From: Muribaculaceae bacterium
GTDB lineage: Bacteria > Bacteroidota > Bacteroidia > Bacteroidales > Muribaculaceae
DNA: 64,000 bases
NCBI GenBank assembly: GCA_009775225.1
Contig: VSPE01000008.1
Coordinates: 1 to 64,000 of the forward strand
Reading direction: 5' to 3'
Positions 27,338-37,260 of the stretch are shown piece after piece. The notes under the pieces were generated by a model. The model did not search any database, was not told where the DNA came from, and was given only the letters and a program-made list of their open reading frames with translations. A program made the translations under genes and the position numbers. Position 1 is the first letter of the stretch, and each line of letters opens with the position of its first letter.

Positions 27338-28138
27338 TTAGCGGCTTGCGCTCAAGGCGGTTTTGGCCTCGTTCCAGAGGCTGTCCATTTCGGCCAGAGT
27401 CATGTCTTTCAGCCTGCAGTTCTGTTCTTTGGCCTTGTTCTCGATGTAGTTGAAGCGCTCTATGAATTTACGGTTTGTGCGTTCGAGTGCATTTTCGGGG
27501 TTTATGCCGTATATGCGGGCGGCGTTCACAATGCTGAAGAAGAGGTCGCCCATTTCAGCTTCTATTTCTTCTTCCGAGCCGGCTGCTATGGCCTGGCGAA
27601 CTTCTGAGAGTTCTTCGTCTACTTTGTCCCATACCTGCTCGGGCTGCTCCCAGTCGAAGCCCACGTTGGCGGCCTTTTCTTGTATGCGGTACGATTTTAC
27701 AAGCGCAGGAAGGGCCGCCGGTACTCCGGCGAGTACCGAGCGGTTGCCGTCTTTTTCCTTAAGCTTAAGCTGCTCCCAGTTTTGTGTCACTTCTTCGGCA
27801 TTGTCTACGTGTACGGTGCCGAATACGTGCGGATGACGGAAGATGAGTTTGTCGTTGAGCGCGTCGCATACGTCCACGATGTCGAATTTACCTTTTTCAT
27901 CACCAATCTTGGCGTAGAAGAGTATGTGCAGTAGCACGTCGCCCAGCTCTTTCTTGATGTCGGCGTCGTCATCGTTGAGGAGCGCCTGAGCGAGTTCGTA
28001 TACTTCCTCGATAGTGTTGGGACGCAGGCTTTCGTTGGTCTGCTTGGCATCCCAGGGGCATTTTACGCGCAGAATATCGAGGGTGTCGATTACTCGTCCG
28101 AGTGCTTCTATTTTCTCTTGTCGTGTATGTTGTTGCAT
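27338..28138 (-). CDS. mazG: Nucleoside triphosphate pyrophosphohydrolase MazG
   Basis: Cytosolic all-alpha NTP pyrophosphatase that removes non-canonical or surplus nucleotides. The 266-residue protein has two MazG domains, N-terminal (LRVKCPWDAKQT about residues 22-33, EEVYELAQAL and the metal-binding KKELGDVLLH about 38-70) and C-terminal (EEIEAEMGDLFFSIVNAAR about 184-202). The E..E/E..D metal-binding pattern is intact in both. It sits 2 bases after the dsbD stop. Confidence 0.94.
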   Translation of the reverse strand: MQQHTRQEKIEALGRVIDTLDILRVKCPWDAKQTNESLRPNTIEEVYELAQALLNDDDADIKKELGDVLLHILFYAKIGDEKGKFDIVDVCDALNDKLIFRHPHVFGTVHVDNAEEVTQNWEQLKLKEKDGNRSVLAGVPAALPALVKSYRIQEKAANVGFDWEQPEQVWDKVDEELSEVRQAIAAGSEEEIEAEMGDLFFSIVNAARIYGINPENALERTNRKFIERFNYIENKAKEQNCRLKDMTLAEMDSLWNEAKTALSASR

Positions 28139-28140
28139 TT

Positions 28141-30102
28141 TTATTTCTTCTTATATTTGGAAGCGCCGTTTTCGAGCCATGCCACAAAGGCGCCGATGTT
28201 TTCGTCGTACACGCGTGGTGTTTCGAGGGGGTTGCCTTCGTTGTCGAGGATAACGTAGTAGGGCTGCGAGTTGATGCCGAACTTGTATCTCTGCAGGTAG
28301 GCCCATTTTTCGCCGACAGTAGTGAGGCGCATTGTCTGGCCTTCTTCGGTCACTGTCATCGGCTGCTCGAGGTCGGCTTTGTCGTCGACCATGAGTTTTA
28401 TCATCACGAAGTCGTTCTCGATAATCGAGCGTACAGAGGGGTTGTCGAATACTGCACCTTCCATTTTGCGGCAGTTCACACATGCGTAGCCCGAGAAGTC
28501 GAGCAGTACGGGTTTTCCGTGCTCCTGTGCGTAGGCCATGCCCTTGTCGTAGTCGTGGAACTCTTCGAAGGTGCCACCGTAGAGATTGAAATCCTGAGTG
28601 TAGAGCGGCGGAGCGAAGGCACTTATGGCTTTAAGAGGTGCGCCCCACAGGCCGGGAAGGAGATACACGGCGAAGCTGAACGATGCTACAGCCATGAAGA
28701 AGCGTCCTACCGAAGTGTGCTTAACCTCGCTGTCGTGGCTGAAGCGGAGCTTCCCAAGCAGGTATATGCCGAGGAGTACGAAGAGCACTATCCATATTGC
28801 GATAAATACTTCGCGGTCGAGTATGCGCCAGCCGTATGCAAGGTCGGCTACGGAGAGGAACTTGAGCGATAATATCAGTTCTACGAAGCCAAGCACAACC
28901 TTCACAGTGTTGAGCCACGAGCCGGAGCGGGGCAGCTCTTTCAGCATCGAGGGGAAGAATGCGAATAGGCCGAAGGGCAGCGCAAGGCCGAGAGCGAAGC
29001 CTCCCATACCGGCAAGCGGGCCGAGGAGGTTGCTTTGGGAGAAGGCCTCGACAAGAAGTGTGCCTATGATAGGGCCTGTACAGCTGAACGATACCAGCAC
29101 GAGTGTGAATGCCATGAAGAAGATACTCAGTATGCCGGTTGTGCTTTCGGCGCGGGCATCTACGGCGTTGCTCCAGCGGGAGGGCAGGGTGATTTCAAAT
29201 GCGCCGAAGAAAGATATCGCAAAGAATACGAGGAGTGCAAAGAATATGAGGTTGAATACGGCTCCTGTGGCTATTTCGTTGAGCTTGCCGGGGCCGAAGA
29301 TGAGCGTGAGCACTATACCGAGCGCCAGGAATATGATGATAATGCTGGCGCTGTAAAGTACGGCGTCGATAATAGAGCGGCGACGGCTCTTGCTCTTCTT
29401 TAGGAAGAAGCTCACCGTCATTGGTATCATCGGCCATACGCAGGGGGTCATAAGGGCTACGAGGCCTCCGAGGAAGCCGAAGATAAAGATTGCCCAGAAG
29501 GACTGCGATGCGCTTTCGCGCTCAACCTCTACGGGTGCCCACCATTCGCTTACAGTGGCGGGTGCGGAAGGCTGTCTGCCGGATATGTTTTCGGGAGCCG
29601 GTGCACTCTCGTTTTCGGTGGAGTCTGTAGCGGGCTTCCCCTCTGCGCCGAAGGGAAGTGTGAACTCAAAGCGGGTAGGCGGCGTGCACGACTGCTCTGT
29701 GCACGGCATGTATCTTACAAAACCTTCCACAGAGCCACCTGTTGCTTTGAAGGGGCGGCGCAGCTCTATTGTGCCTGCAAGCCACGGGAGGTTGAGGTTC
29801 ATAAAGGCATCGAGGTGTACTGATGGCTCTACATTGCAAGTGAGAGGCCCGGCGGCTTCTGCTCCTGAAGTAAATTCCACAAGAGTAGGGTCGGGTACGC
29901 CGCCGTCATTACCATGCGAAGGCATCTCCACTCCGTAGATGTGCCAGCCGTCTTTGATTTCGCCTTTGAGGACGAGTATGCCGCCGTTGTCATCGGCACT
30001 TTCGATGGAAGCGCTCCAGCTTACAGGCTTCTCGATGGATGCAGCCCAAAGGGCTGTGGCCGACAGTACAAGTGTCAGCAACAGTGCGGTAATCTTTTTC
30101 AT
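28141..30102 (-). CDS. dsbD: DsbD-family thiol:disulfide reductase
   Basis: Inner-membrane electron conduit moving reducing power from cytosolic thioredoxin to periplasmic thiols, 653 residues. It has a signal peptide, an N-terminal DsbD-alpha-like beta domain (about 30-150), an eight-helix membrane domain with the paired cysteines in ALMTPCVWPMIP (about 215-226) and SFSCTGPIIG (about 338-347), and a C-terminal thioredoxin domain with active site CVNC (in YACVNCRKMEG, about 545). The upstream gene encodes a second stand-alone copy of the N-terminal domain and overlaps it by 4 bases. Confidence 0.92.
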   Translation of the reverse strand: MKKITALLLTLVLSATALWAASIEKPVSWSASIESADDNGGILVLKGEIKDGWHIYGVEMPSHGNDGGVPDPTLVEFTSGAEAAGPLTCNVEPSVHLDAFMNLNLPWLAGTIELRRPFKATGGSVEGFVRYMPCTEQSCTPPTRFEFTLPFGAEGKPATDSTENESAPAPENISGRQPSAPATVSEWWAPVEVERESASQSFWAIFIFGFLGGLVALMTPCVWPMIPMTVSFFLKKSKSRRRSIIDAVLYSASIIIIFLALGIVLTLIFGPGKLNEIATGAVFNLIFFALLVFFAISFFGAFEITLPSRWSNAVDARAESTTGILSIFFMAFTLVLVSFSCTGPIIGTLLVEAFSQSNLLGPLAGMGGFALGLALPFGLFAFFPSMLKELPRSGSWLNTVKVVLGFVELILSLKFLSVADLAYGWRILDREVFIAIWIVLFVLLGIYLLGKLRFSHDSEVKHTSVGRFFMAVASFSFAVYLLPGLWGAPLKAISAFAPPLYTQDFNLYGGTFEEFHDYDKGMAYAQEHGKPVLLDFSGYACVNCRKMEGAVFDNPSVRSIIENDFVMIKLMVDDKADLEQPMTVTEEGQTMRLTTVGEKWAYLQRYKFGINSQPYYVILDNEGNPLETPRVYDENIGAFVAWLENGASKYKKK

Positions 30103-30572
30103 TTGTTTACAGACTTAAGTTTTACGGCTACGGCGATATTCTCGGTTGTCGGCGGGCGGCAGGTGGTGCCGTCGCACGCCATGTATGTTATTTTGGCCGA
30201 CAGGCGGGCTGTTGCATGGTCGGTAACTTTAAAGGGCACGGTGAAGTCTATGTTGGAGTCCCACCAGGTGAGAGTCATGCCGAAAAGGGCATCGTTTACT
30301 TCAACGGCATTGCGTGTCGGGCTTACCGGGCCGGTAAACTTGATGCCGGCGCTTCCGGAGAGGTCGAAGGAGGTGGCTTTGGGGCCGCCTTCGGGGATGT
30401 CGAGGCCATATAGATGCCACCCTGGAGTTACGAGAGCTTTGAAGGTGACAGTGCCGGTGTCGGCGCCTGTCGTCTTGACGATAGTACGCCAGCGCACGGG
30501 CTGCTGGGCCGAAACTGATAGTGCGAAGACTATCATCACGAGTGTAAGGAATAGAGATTTGTGAGTTTTCAT
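30099..30572 (-). CDS. Stand-alone DsbD N-terminal-domain protein
   Basis: A 157-residue exported protein with a clear signal peptide (LFLTLVMIVFALSVSA, residues 7-22) and one immunoglobulin-like domain similar to the periplasmic alpha domain of DsbD. It keeps the VTFKALVTPGWHLYGLDIPEGG pattern (two blocks, from about residue 43) and a Cys pair in ACDGTTCRPPT (about 132-142). The ATG at 30572 is chosen over an upstream frame because of the signal peptide. It overlaps dsbD by 4 bases, so it is likely a periplasmic partner accepting electrons from DsbD. Confidence 0.8.
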   Translation of the reverse strand: MKTHKSLFLTLVMIVFALSVSAQQPVRWRTIVKTTGADTGTVTFKALVTPGWHLYGLDIPEGGPKATSFDLSGSAGIKFTGPVSPTRNAVEVNDALFGMTLTWWDSNIDFTVPFKVTDHATARLSAKITYMACDGTTCRPPTTENIAVAVKLKSVNK

Positions 30573-30608
30573 ATAAATGCTGTGTGCCGTGTATCGGTAA
30601 AATTCGTA

Positions 30609-30616
30609 CAAAGTTA
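30609..30616 (-). promoter_or_regulatory. -7 box for the dsbD-mazG-topB operon
   Basis: TAACTTTG on the - strand, an exact TAnnTTTG, ends 36 bases before the start at 30572. The -33 region is T-rich but lacks a clean TTTG. Confidence 0.5.
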
Positions 30617-30763
30617 CGATTTTAGCGCGAGAAAAAAAAGTGTCGCGAAATCTCTGTGTGCAGGCGGTATAAAAAGTTTTCAGAGTTTACGATGTCCGGG
30701 CACTGAATGTCTCCTGAAGAGTTGTATGCGCGGGAGATAGGAGCTTGGTATTTACAAGTAGCG

Positions 30764-30803
30764 AAAAAAAAGCAGGTTCGCGCTTCTGCACGTCCCTGCT
30801 TTT
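30764..30803 (-). terminator. Intrinsic terminator downstream of nhaA
   Basis: On the - strand AAAAGCAGG pairs with CCTGCTTTT and runs into eight T. It lies about 85 bases after the nhaA stop. Confidence 0.78.
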
Positions 30804-30886
30804 GTGCTTAAGTGAATATCATTGATGCGTGCCTCTGCAGGCATAGAACCTCCGACATGTCACTACTGTCTTTATTGCGGTCGATA

Positions 30887-32320
30887 TCACTCTTCCGCAG
30901 TATCGGGTGCCGCTCCTTTGGGAAGTGTGAGATGCAGCCAGAAGAATGCGAGTAGTCCCGACAATAGCGAGCCGACTACGATGCCGAGCTTGGCATGGCT
31001 GAGCAGGTCGGCCTGCGCGGGTATGGCAGCGTCGAACGAGAGGGTGGCAATGAATATCGACACCGTGAAACCGATGCCGCCGAGCATGGCGGTCGAAGCC
31101 ATCATGTGCCAGTCGGTATGAGCCGGCATTGGTGCCCATTTAAGCTTTATAGCGGCAAACGAGAAGATAAATATGCCGAGGAATTTGCCAATTACGAGGC
31201 CGAGAATTACCGACAGCGATATGCCCTCAATTACCGATGAGGGGGCCATGTCGAGCAGGAAAATACCGGCATTGGCGAAGGCAAAAAGAGGCAGAATGAA
31301 ATAGTTGACCATCGGATGGAGGGTGTCTTCGAGGTCTTGAAGCGGAGAGATGACTTTGTCGGATGCGCTTTCTACCTGCTTGAGCCAATTGAGCTGTTCT
31401 TTTCCGAGGATAGAACGTTTTTCAAGTTCGGCGTTGTCTTCTTCGGCATTGAAGTGCGAGATTGAGTCGCGTATGATTTTGATGTATTTCTTGGGGGCAT
31501 ATACCGGAGTAGCCGGTACACAGAATGCTACCAGTACGCCTGCGATAGTGGGGTGGATGCCGGAGTTGAGGAACAGGAACCAGATGATGCCGCCGATGAG
31601 CAGGTAGAATATTTTGCTCTTGATGCGGAGTACCGAACCGAGCAGGAGTACACCGAAGAGTGCGGCGGCGTAGACAAGAAGCATCACATCGATGTGGCTG
31701 GAGTAGAAGGCTGCTATGACTATGATGCCGCCTATGTCATCCACTACTGCGAGGGTGGTAAGGAATATTTTAAGAGAAAGGGGCACTCGCTTGCCAAGCA
31801 TGGAGAGTACGCCAAGCGAGAATGCAATGTCGGTGGCCATGGGGATGGCTGCTCCGCCGGCGTAGTCGGTGCCGCGGCTGAGGTAGTAGAATATGAGTAC
31901 AGGCACAATCATGCCACCGATAGCGCCGATAATGGGCAGAAGTGCCTGTTTGAACGACGATAGTTCGCCTACAAGCACTTCGCGTTTGATTTCGAGGCCA
32001 ATCGAGAAGAAGAAAATAGCCATGAGCGCATCGTTGATAAACGACAGCAGACTCATAGGATGCCCCGCGTGGCTGAATACATTGAAGTCGCCAAGCTGGA
32101 GGCGCACTTCCTGCTCCCAAAATCCGAAGTAATAGCTGTTGAATGCAGGTATGTTTGCAATGATAAGGGCAAGCGCGGTGGTAGCAATAAGGAGGTTGCC
32201 GCCTGAGGCATGGCGTCGGAGCGCCTGTCTGGCCGAAAAGAAAATGCCGGTGCTGAAAACCGAGTTTTCGTCTTTGTTACATCCGGCTTGTGTGTGCCTA
32301 TTCGGAGATGTTTTTGTCAT
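30887..32320 (-). CDS. nhaA: Na+/H+ antiporter NhaA
   Basis: Inner-membrane sodium/proton exchanger for pH and salt homeostasis. The 477-residue protein has about 12 helices and the key sodium-binding aspartate pair in TTLAVVDDIGGIIVIA (about residues 185-200), preceded by MATDIAFSLGVLSMLG (about 154-169). It starts with a hydrophilic N-terminal extension (to about residue 35) and has an internal hydrophilic loop near 285-320, making it somewhat longer than E. coli NhaA. It appears monocistronic, with a terminator downstream. Confidence 0.95.
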   Translation of the reverse strand: MTKTSPNRHTQAGCNKDENSVFSTGIFFSARQALRRHASGGNLLIATTALALIIANIPAFNSYYFGFWEQEVRLQLGDFNVFSHAGHPMSLLSFINDALMAIFFFSIGLEIKREVLVGELSSFKQALLPIIGAIGGMIVPVLIFYYLSRGTDYAGGAAIPMATDIAFSLGVLSMLGKRVPLSLKIFLTTLAVVDDIGGIIVIAAFYSSHIDVMLLVYAAALFGVLLLGSVLRIKSKIFYLLIGGIIWFLFLNSGIHPTIAGVLVAFCVPATPVYAPKKYIKIIRDSISHFNAEEDNAELEKRSILGKEQLNWLKQVESASDKVISPLQDLEDTLHPMVNYFILPLFAFANAGIFLLDMAPSSVIEGISLSVILGLVIGKFLGIFIFSFAAIKLKWAPMPAHTDWHMMASTAMLGGIGFTVSIFIATLSFDAAIPAQADLLSHAKLGIVVGSLLSGLLAFFWLHLTLPKGAAPDTAEE

Positions 32321-32405
32321 TGTGTGATAAATTGCATATTTAATTTTCAGATAGCCAACATTAAATGTCGATTTGCAAACCTTGACGAACGAGAGGGGGT
32401 GAGAG

Positions 32406-32456
32406 AAAAAGACCGCCGCAGCAACTCCTTATCAGGAGCCGATGCCGGCGGTCTTT
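32406..32456 (-). terminator. Intrinsic terminator of the glycogen genes
   Basis: AAAGACCGCCG / CGGCGGTCTTT (32408-32418 and 32446-32456) form an 11-bp stem with a nested CTCCT/AGGAG hairpin. On the - strand the stem runs into TTTTTCTC, 34 bases after the phosphorylase stop. Confidence 0.88.
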
Positions 32457-32489
32457 GTGTTTATGTGTATGCAGTTTCGTTAAGCCCGT

Positions 32490-35048
32490 TTAAATCCAAC
32501 GGGTGAAGGCGAAGTCCTGACGGTGAGGCAGCTCGGCATTTATGGGGTAGAGGCGGAAACCATAGCGGAACACGCCTGCGTCCTTGATTTTGGTCGAGAG
32601 CTCGTAGGTAAGAACGTTGCCGTCCTGTTTGACGACCTTGAACTGCTCGATGCGCGCGAGAGACTCCTTGCCGTCGGCCTGGCGGTAAACCACCATTTCG
32701 AGGCCTAGGTCGCGGCCGATACCGTTTGTATCTATTGCTACTTCGATTCGGAATGGTTCGCCTGTGAGCGAAGATGAAATCTCGCCGCAGTGACGGATGT
32801 CGAGAACTTTCACGCCGTCCCATTCAGATGCCACTTTTTCTTTCCATGCCACGATGTTCTTGGCGAGGGCGAAGTTGTCGGCGCTGAGGCGTTTGCTGCG
32901 TGCGGCTTCCTTGTCGTAGAAACGGGCGATGTAGTCGTCAATCATGCGCTTCATGGTGAAGTGAGGCGCGATGTCGCTGATAGACCCCTTGATGTACTGT
33001 ATCCAGCGTGGCGAGTAGCCTGCCGAGTTCTTCTCAAAGTAGAGAGGTATGATTTCATTCTCGAGCATCGAGTAAATCGTTGCGGCGTCGAGTTTGTCCT
33101 GCTGGCTCTGGTCGGTGTATGTGCGCTTGTCGGTGAGCGCCCAGCCGGCTTTTTCGTTAAAGCGGTAGCCTTCGTACCACCAGCCGTCGAGCACGGAGAA
33201 GTTGAGTACGCCGTTCATCTCTGCCTTTTCGCCCGATGTACCCGATGCCTCGAGGGGACGGGTGGGGGTGTTCAGCCAGATGTCGACACCTGTTACAAGA
33301 CGCTTGGCAACAATCATGTTGTAGTCTTCGAGGAAGATAATCTTGCCGAGGAATTCGGGGCGGTGGCTAATTTCTACGATGCGCTTGATGAGGTCTTGGC
33401 CTGCGCCGTCGGCGGGGTGAGCCTTACCTGCGAAGATGAACTGAACAGGGAACTGCTCGTTGTTTACAATCTTGGCAAGACGGTCGAGGTCGGTGAAGAG
33501 CAGGTGTGCGCGTTTGTATGTGGCGAAGCGGCGTGCGAAGCCGATGATGAGTGCTTTGGGGTTGATGCGGTCTACAATGTTCATCACGGCACCGGGGTCA
33601 CCCTGGTTGGCGAGCCACTTCTCTTTGAAGTCGCGGCGTACGAAGTTGATGAACTTGTTTTTCATAGTCTCGCGCATGTTCCATATTTCCTGGTCGGGGA
33701 TGTCGAAGATGCCTTTCCATGCCTGGGGGTCGCTCTGGTTCTCAAATACCTGTTTGCCGAGTTTGTTGTGGTAGAATTCCTTCCATTCCGATGCGGCCCA
33801 TGTAGGCATGTGTACGCCGTTTGTAACGTAGCCTACATGGCTTTCTTCCCAGGAATAACCTTTCCAAATGCCGGAGAACATTTTCTTCGACACTTCGCCG
33901 TGAAGCCAGCTTACGCCGTTTGCTTCCTGGCAGGTGTTGAGGGCGAATACGCTCATGGAGAAGCGTTCGTTTGAGTCGGGGTTCTCGCGGCCCATGTTCA
34001 TGAGGTCGTTCCAGCTGATACCGAGTTTGGCGGGGTATTCACCCATGTATTTGCCGAAGAGACCTTCGTCGAAGTAGTCGTGGCCTGCGGGTACGGGGGT
34101 ATGTACTGTGTAGAGCGACGATGCGCGCACGAGCTCGAGAGCTACGTTGAAGCTGAGGCCGTCTTTCTGTACATAGTCCACCAAACGCTGGAGGTTTAGA
34201 AGAGCTGCATGACCTTCGTTGCAGTGGTAGAGCTGAGAGTTAACTCCAAGTTTCTGGAGCATGAGTACACCGCCGATGCCGAGGAGGTATTCTTGCTTGA
34301 TACGGTTCTCCCAGTCGCCGCCATAGAGCTTGTGTGTGATAGGACGGTCGAACTCGCTGTTCATGTCGAAGTCGGTATCGAGCAGATAGAGCTTCATGCG
34401 GCCAACGTTTACGCGCCAAATGTGGCTGTAGATTATGCGGCCGGGGTAGGGCACTTCAAGAATCATGGGGTGGCCATCGGCATCCATAACCTGCTCGATA
34501 GGCAGCTGGTTAAAGTTCTGTGGCTCGTAGTTGGCAATCTGTTGGCCGTCTACGCTTAGTGTTTGGGTGAAATAACCATAGCGGTAGAGGAAGCCTACGG
34601 CAGTCATGTCAACACAGCTGTCCGACGCTTCCTTTATATAATCGCCGGCGAGCACGCCGAGGCCGCCGGAGTAGATTTTGAGGCAGTTGCACAGGCCGTA
34701 TTCCATCGAGAAATAAGATACCGAAGGGACGTCTTTGCGCATGGGCTTCTTCATGTATTCTTTGAAGTCGGCATATACGCGGTTGAGTTCGGCCATGAAT
34801 GCTTCATCGGCGGAGAGTTCGGCGATACGTTCGGATGAGAGCTCCTGAATGAGCATCACGGGGTTCTCGCCGTTGCGGCGCCATGTGTCGGGATTGATAG
34901 AGCGGAAAAGAGCTTTGGCTTCGCTATTCCATACCCACCAAAGGTTTTTGGAAAGTTCCTCGAGGGGCTTGAGCTGCGAGGGCAGCTCTGATTTTACAGT
35001 AATGTCGCGCCAGGCGGGAGCGTTGGTGTTACTTACAGGAAGTTTCAT
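32490..35048 (-). CDS. glgP: Alpha-glucan (glycogen) phosphorylase
   Basis: Cytosolic PLP enzyme releasing glucose-1-phosphate from glycogen or maltodextrins. The 852-residue protein belongs to the alpha-glucan phosphorylase branch with a short N-terminus (DUF3417-like [14 protein letters not shown], about residues 36-49). It has YFSMEYGL (about 110-117), the HCNEGHAA site (about 275) and the PLP lysine in [14 protein letters not shown] (about 603-616). The residues after about 750 form a beta-rich C-terminal extension. It is 18 bases downstream of the glycogen synthase gene, so synthesis and breakdown enzymes share one transcript. Confidence 0.93.
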   Translation of the reverse strand: MKLPVSNTNAPAWRDITVKSELPSQLKPLEELSKNLWWVWNSEAKALFRSINPDTWRRNGENPVMLIQELSSERIAELSADEAFMAELNRVYADFKEYMKKPMRKDVPSVSYFSMEYGLCNCLKIYSGGLGVLAGDYIKEASDSCVDMTAVGFLYRYGYFTQTLSVDGQQIANYEPQNFNQLPIEQVMDADGHPMILEVPYPGRIIYSHIWRVNVGRMKLYLLDTDFDMNSEFDRPITHKLYGGDWENRIKQEYLLGIGGVLMLQKLGVNSQLYHCNEGHAALLNLQRLVDYVQKDGLSFNVALELVRASSLYTVHTPVPAGHDYFDEGLFGKYMGEYPAKLGISWNDLMNMGRENPDSNERFSMSVFALNTCQEANGVSWLHGEVSKKMFSGIWKGYSWEESHVGYVTNGVHMPTWAASEWKEFYHNKLGKQVFENQSDPQAWKGIFDIPDQEIWNMRETMKNKFINFVRRDFKEKWLANQGDPGAVMNIVDRINPKALIIGFARRFATYKRAHLLFTDLDRLAKIVNNEQFPVQFIFAGKAHPADGAGQDLIKRIVEISHRPEFLGKIIFLEDYNMIVAKRLVTGVDIWLNTPTRPLEASGTSGEKAEMNGVLNFSVLDGWWYEGYRFNEKAGWALTDKRTYTDQSQQDKLDAATIYSMLENEIIPLYFEKNSAGYSPRWIQYIKGSISDIAPHFTMKRMIDDYIARFYDKEAARSKRLSADNFALAKNIVAWKEKVASEWDGVKVLDIRHCGEISSSLTGEPFRIEVAIDTNGIGRDLGLEMVVYRQADGKESLARIEQFKVVKQDGNVLTYELSTKIKDAGVFRYGFRLYPINAELPHRQDFAFTRWI

Positions 35049-35066
35049 ATTTTAATAATTTTCTTT

Positions 35067-36722
35067 TTACTTTTTATTCCGGATGTCTGCACAAGCCAGA
35101 GCATCGCAGTATGCAGTATAGTAGTATGATATAAAGTCTGTCCATTGAGCCTTGGCTGCTATTTCGGCAGCGTTGCGGCGTATGTCGGCAATGGCCTCGG
35201 GGGCAGCCGATGCGAGGACCTCTATGCTGTCGGTGATAGCTGTCACCACTTTGTGGTAGTTGCCGTCGGTGCGTTCTACCACTTCAACGCCGCAGCTTGT
35301 AAAGGTCGGCTTGATTTCTATTTCTTCTATCCAGCGGCCGAAGCCTGCCAGAGTTGTGGTGACGGTAGGTACTCCGAAAGCTACGCTCTCGAGCGGGGTG
35401 TAGCCCCAAGGCTCGTAGTACGAGGCGAATACTGTGGCGTCGAGGCCGGGGAGAAGCTGATAATATGTGAGGTCGAATATGCCGTCGTTGCCGTCGAGAT
35501 AGCACGGCACATATATTACGTCGACTTTCGATGCACTGTCGTTGGTGAAGCCGATTTCGTGTATGCGGCGGTTAACGGGGTCATCGCTGTAATTATTCAG
35601 GCGATGAGTGATTACAGGGTCGCTCAGGCGGCTGTGGAGCCGGCTGTCTATCTGATTGCGGAGGTCGGCTCGGGGACCTCCGCACCATGCGGGAACGAGC
35701 ACGAGTGCGAGTACGCGGCGGTTGAGACTTCTGTCGGCGAGCGCTTTCATGGAGTCGAGGAATACGTCGAGACCTTTATTGCGGAATTCGCAGCGCCCCG
35801 AAGAGGCTACAATAAAAGTGTTGTCGTTGTAGTCGATGCCTGTAAGGGCATGGGCCACTTCGAGAATGCATGCGCGGGCCGACTTGCGTGCGGCGTTATA
35901 TCTGGTGCGTGCCGGCACGAAGTTAAGTTCAAATCCGTTTGGAGTCACCACAGGCCGGCGACCGAGCAGCTGTTCCGACTCGTCGGCAGTAACATCGCTC
36001 ACGGTTGTGAAACAGTCGGCGTTCCATGCGGCAGCTTTTTCGAGAGAGTGCTTGCTCTGCATGTTCAGCTCTTCGGCCATCTGGTCGCCGTTGTAGTTCT
36101 TGAGCTGGTCGTACAAGGGCTTTCCGTTGCCGCAGATGCTTCGGCCGATGCTTGTAGCGTGTGTGGTAAACACCGTCGCAACTTCGGGCATGTCGGCTTT
36201 GAGAGTGAGTAGCCCCATTGCTGTAGTCCATTCGTCGAAGTGGGCTATCGTGTGGCTGTGTTCACTCTTGTTGAATGTGATAATGCTTTTTATGACTTCA
36301 GCGGCGGCTCTGGCAAAGGCACAACCTTCGTCGTAATCGCCGTATGCGTGGAGGGAGTCTACCTGGTATAGCTCCCACATGCGGCTGTATGCTGCGTCTT
36401 TATTGGCATACATACCGTCGAACTTGACAAGAATTGCCACTGGCTTGCCGGGAATATCCCAACGGCCCACTCGCACATAGATGCCTTCGGGCAGACGGGC
36501 GTTCTGCACCCAGCGGCGCATCAGTGTTTTTGACTCGGTGAAGTACGGAGATGGGCTCTCGTCGCTCCAAACATCCGGGCCGATGAAGATTAATCTGTCT
36601 TTGAGCTGCTCTTTGAGGGTTTTTGCTTTGCTCGACAATACGGTGTATATGCCGCCAATTTTGTTGCATACTTCCCAACTTGTCTCAAATAACAAATCTA
36701 TCTCTGTACTACAATTATTCAT
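35067..36722 (-). CDS. GT3-type (eukaryote-like) glycogen synthase
   Basis: Retaining glucosyltransferase that elongates glycogen, 551 residues. It opens FETSWEVCNKIGGIYTVLSSKA (blocks, residues 12-33), the animal/fungal GT3 glycogen-synthase signature including the nucleotide-sugar loop KxGGIYTV. HAHFDEW-like AHFDEWTTAMG (about 160-170), FTTHATSIGR (about 185-194) and a C-terminal YYEPWGYTPLESVAFGVP (about 450-467) with the acidic acceptor-side residue follow. Bacterial GlgA uses GT5 instead. GT3 enzymes may take UDP-glucose rather than ADP-glucose, which is an inference here. Confidence 0.88.
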   Translation of the reverse strand: MNNCSTEIDLLFETSWEVCNKIGGIYTVLSSKAKTLKEQLKDRLIFIGPDVWSDESPSPYFTESKTLMRRWVQNARLPEGIYVRVGRWDIPGKPVAILVKFDGMYANKDAAYSRMWELYQVDSLHAYGDYDEGCAFARAAAEVIKSIITFNKSEHSHTIAHFDEWTTAMGLLTLKADMPEVATVFTTHATSIGRSICGNGKPLYDQLKNYNGDQMAEELNMQSKHSLEKAAAWNADCFTTVSDVTADESEQLLGRRPVVTPNGFELNFVPARTRYNAARKSARACILEVAHALTGIDYNDNTFIVASSGRCEFRNKGLDVFLDSMKALADRSLNRRVLALVLVPAWCGGPRADLRNQIDSRLHSRLSDPVITHRLNNYSDDPVNRRIHEIGFTNDSASKVDVIYVPCYLDGNDGIFDLTYYQLLPGLDATVFASYYEPWGYTPLESVAFGVPTVTTTLAGFGRWIEEIEIKPTFTSCGVEVVERTDGNYHKVVTAITDSIEVLASAAPEAIADIRRNAAEIAAKAQWTDFISYYYTAYCDALACADIRNKK

Positions 36723-36754
36723 ATCTTGAATTCAAGTCGTGTTTTTATAGGCCG

Positions 36755-36785
36755 CAAAGGTAAGAATTTTTTTTTGAAAATCAAA
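36755..36785 (-). promoter_or_regulatory. Promoter of the glycogen synthase-phosphorylase operon
   Basis: On the - strand TTTG (36785-36782), a 19-base spacer and TACCTTTG (36762-36755) match the consensus. The predicted RNA start is about 28 bases before the synthase ATG. The remaining bases up to 36882 are purine-rich and hold nothing else I recognise. Confidence 0.78.
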
Positions 36786-36882
36786 ATGCGTGTTCGTAGT
36801 GGTCGGGAAATCGTGCTGGGAGGCAAGGGTGTGAGATTGGAAGGGGAAGTGAAGGAAAAGAGGGAGAATGAGATGTGTTCTG

Positions 36883-37257
36883 TTATCGGGCGGCGAGTAC
36901 TTCTATTTCAACCAGTACGCCCTTGGGTAACTCTCGTACGGCCACGGCTGAGCGGGCGGGGTAAGGCTCGGTGAATACTTTGCCGTAAACATCGTTCATG
37001 GCAGCGAAGTTTGCCATGTCGGAGAGGAATACAGTGGTTTTTACAACATTGTCAACCGTGAGTCCGGCTGCTTCGAGAATGGCGCATACGTTTGCGAGCG
37101 ACTGGGCTGTCTGAGCCTGAATTCCTTCGGGAATTTTGCCGGTGGCGGGATTGAGGGGTATCTGGCCTGAAGCAAATACGAATGTGCCTGTGTCGATAGC
37201 CTGGCTGTAGGGGCCTATTGCGCCGGGAGCGGAGGTAGTGGCGATTACTTTTTTCAT
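36883..37257 (-). CDS. ridA: RidA family enamine/imine deaminase
   Basis: Small cytosolic trimeric protein of 124 residues that hydrolyses reactive enamines/imines such as 2-aminoacrylate made by PLP enzymes. It has APGAIGPYSQAID (about residues 11-23), GQIPLNPATG (about 33-42) and the conserved arginine in the C-terminal RSAVAVRELPKGVLVEIE block (about 101-118). It lies 3 bases after the YihY-type gene and is probably co-transcribed. Confidence 0.93.
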   Translation of the reverse strand: MKKVIATTSAPGAIGPYSQAIDTGTFVFASGQIPLNPATGKIPEGIQAQTAQSLANVCAILEAAGLTVDNVVKTTVFLSDMANFAAMNDVYGKVFTEPYPARSAVAVRELPKGVLVEIEVLAAR

Positions 37258-37260
37258 GTT

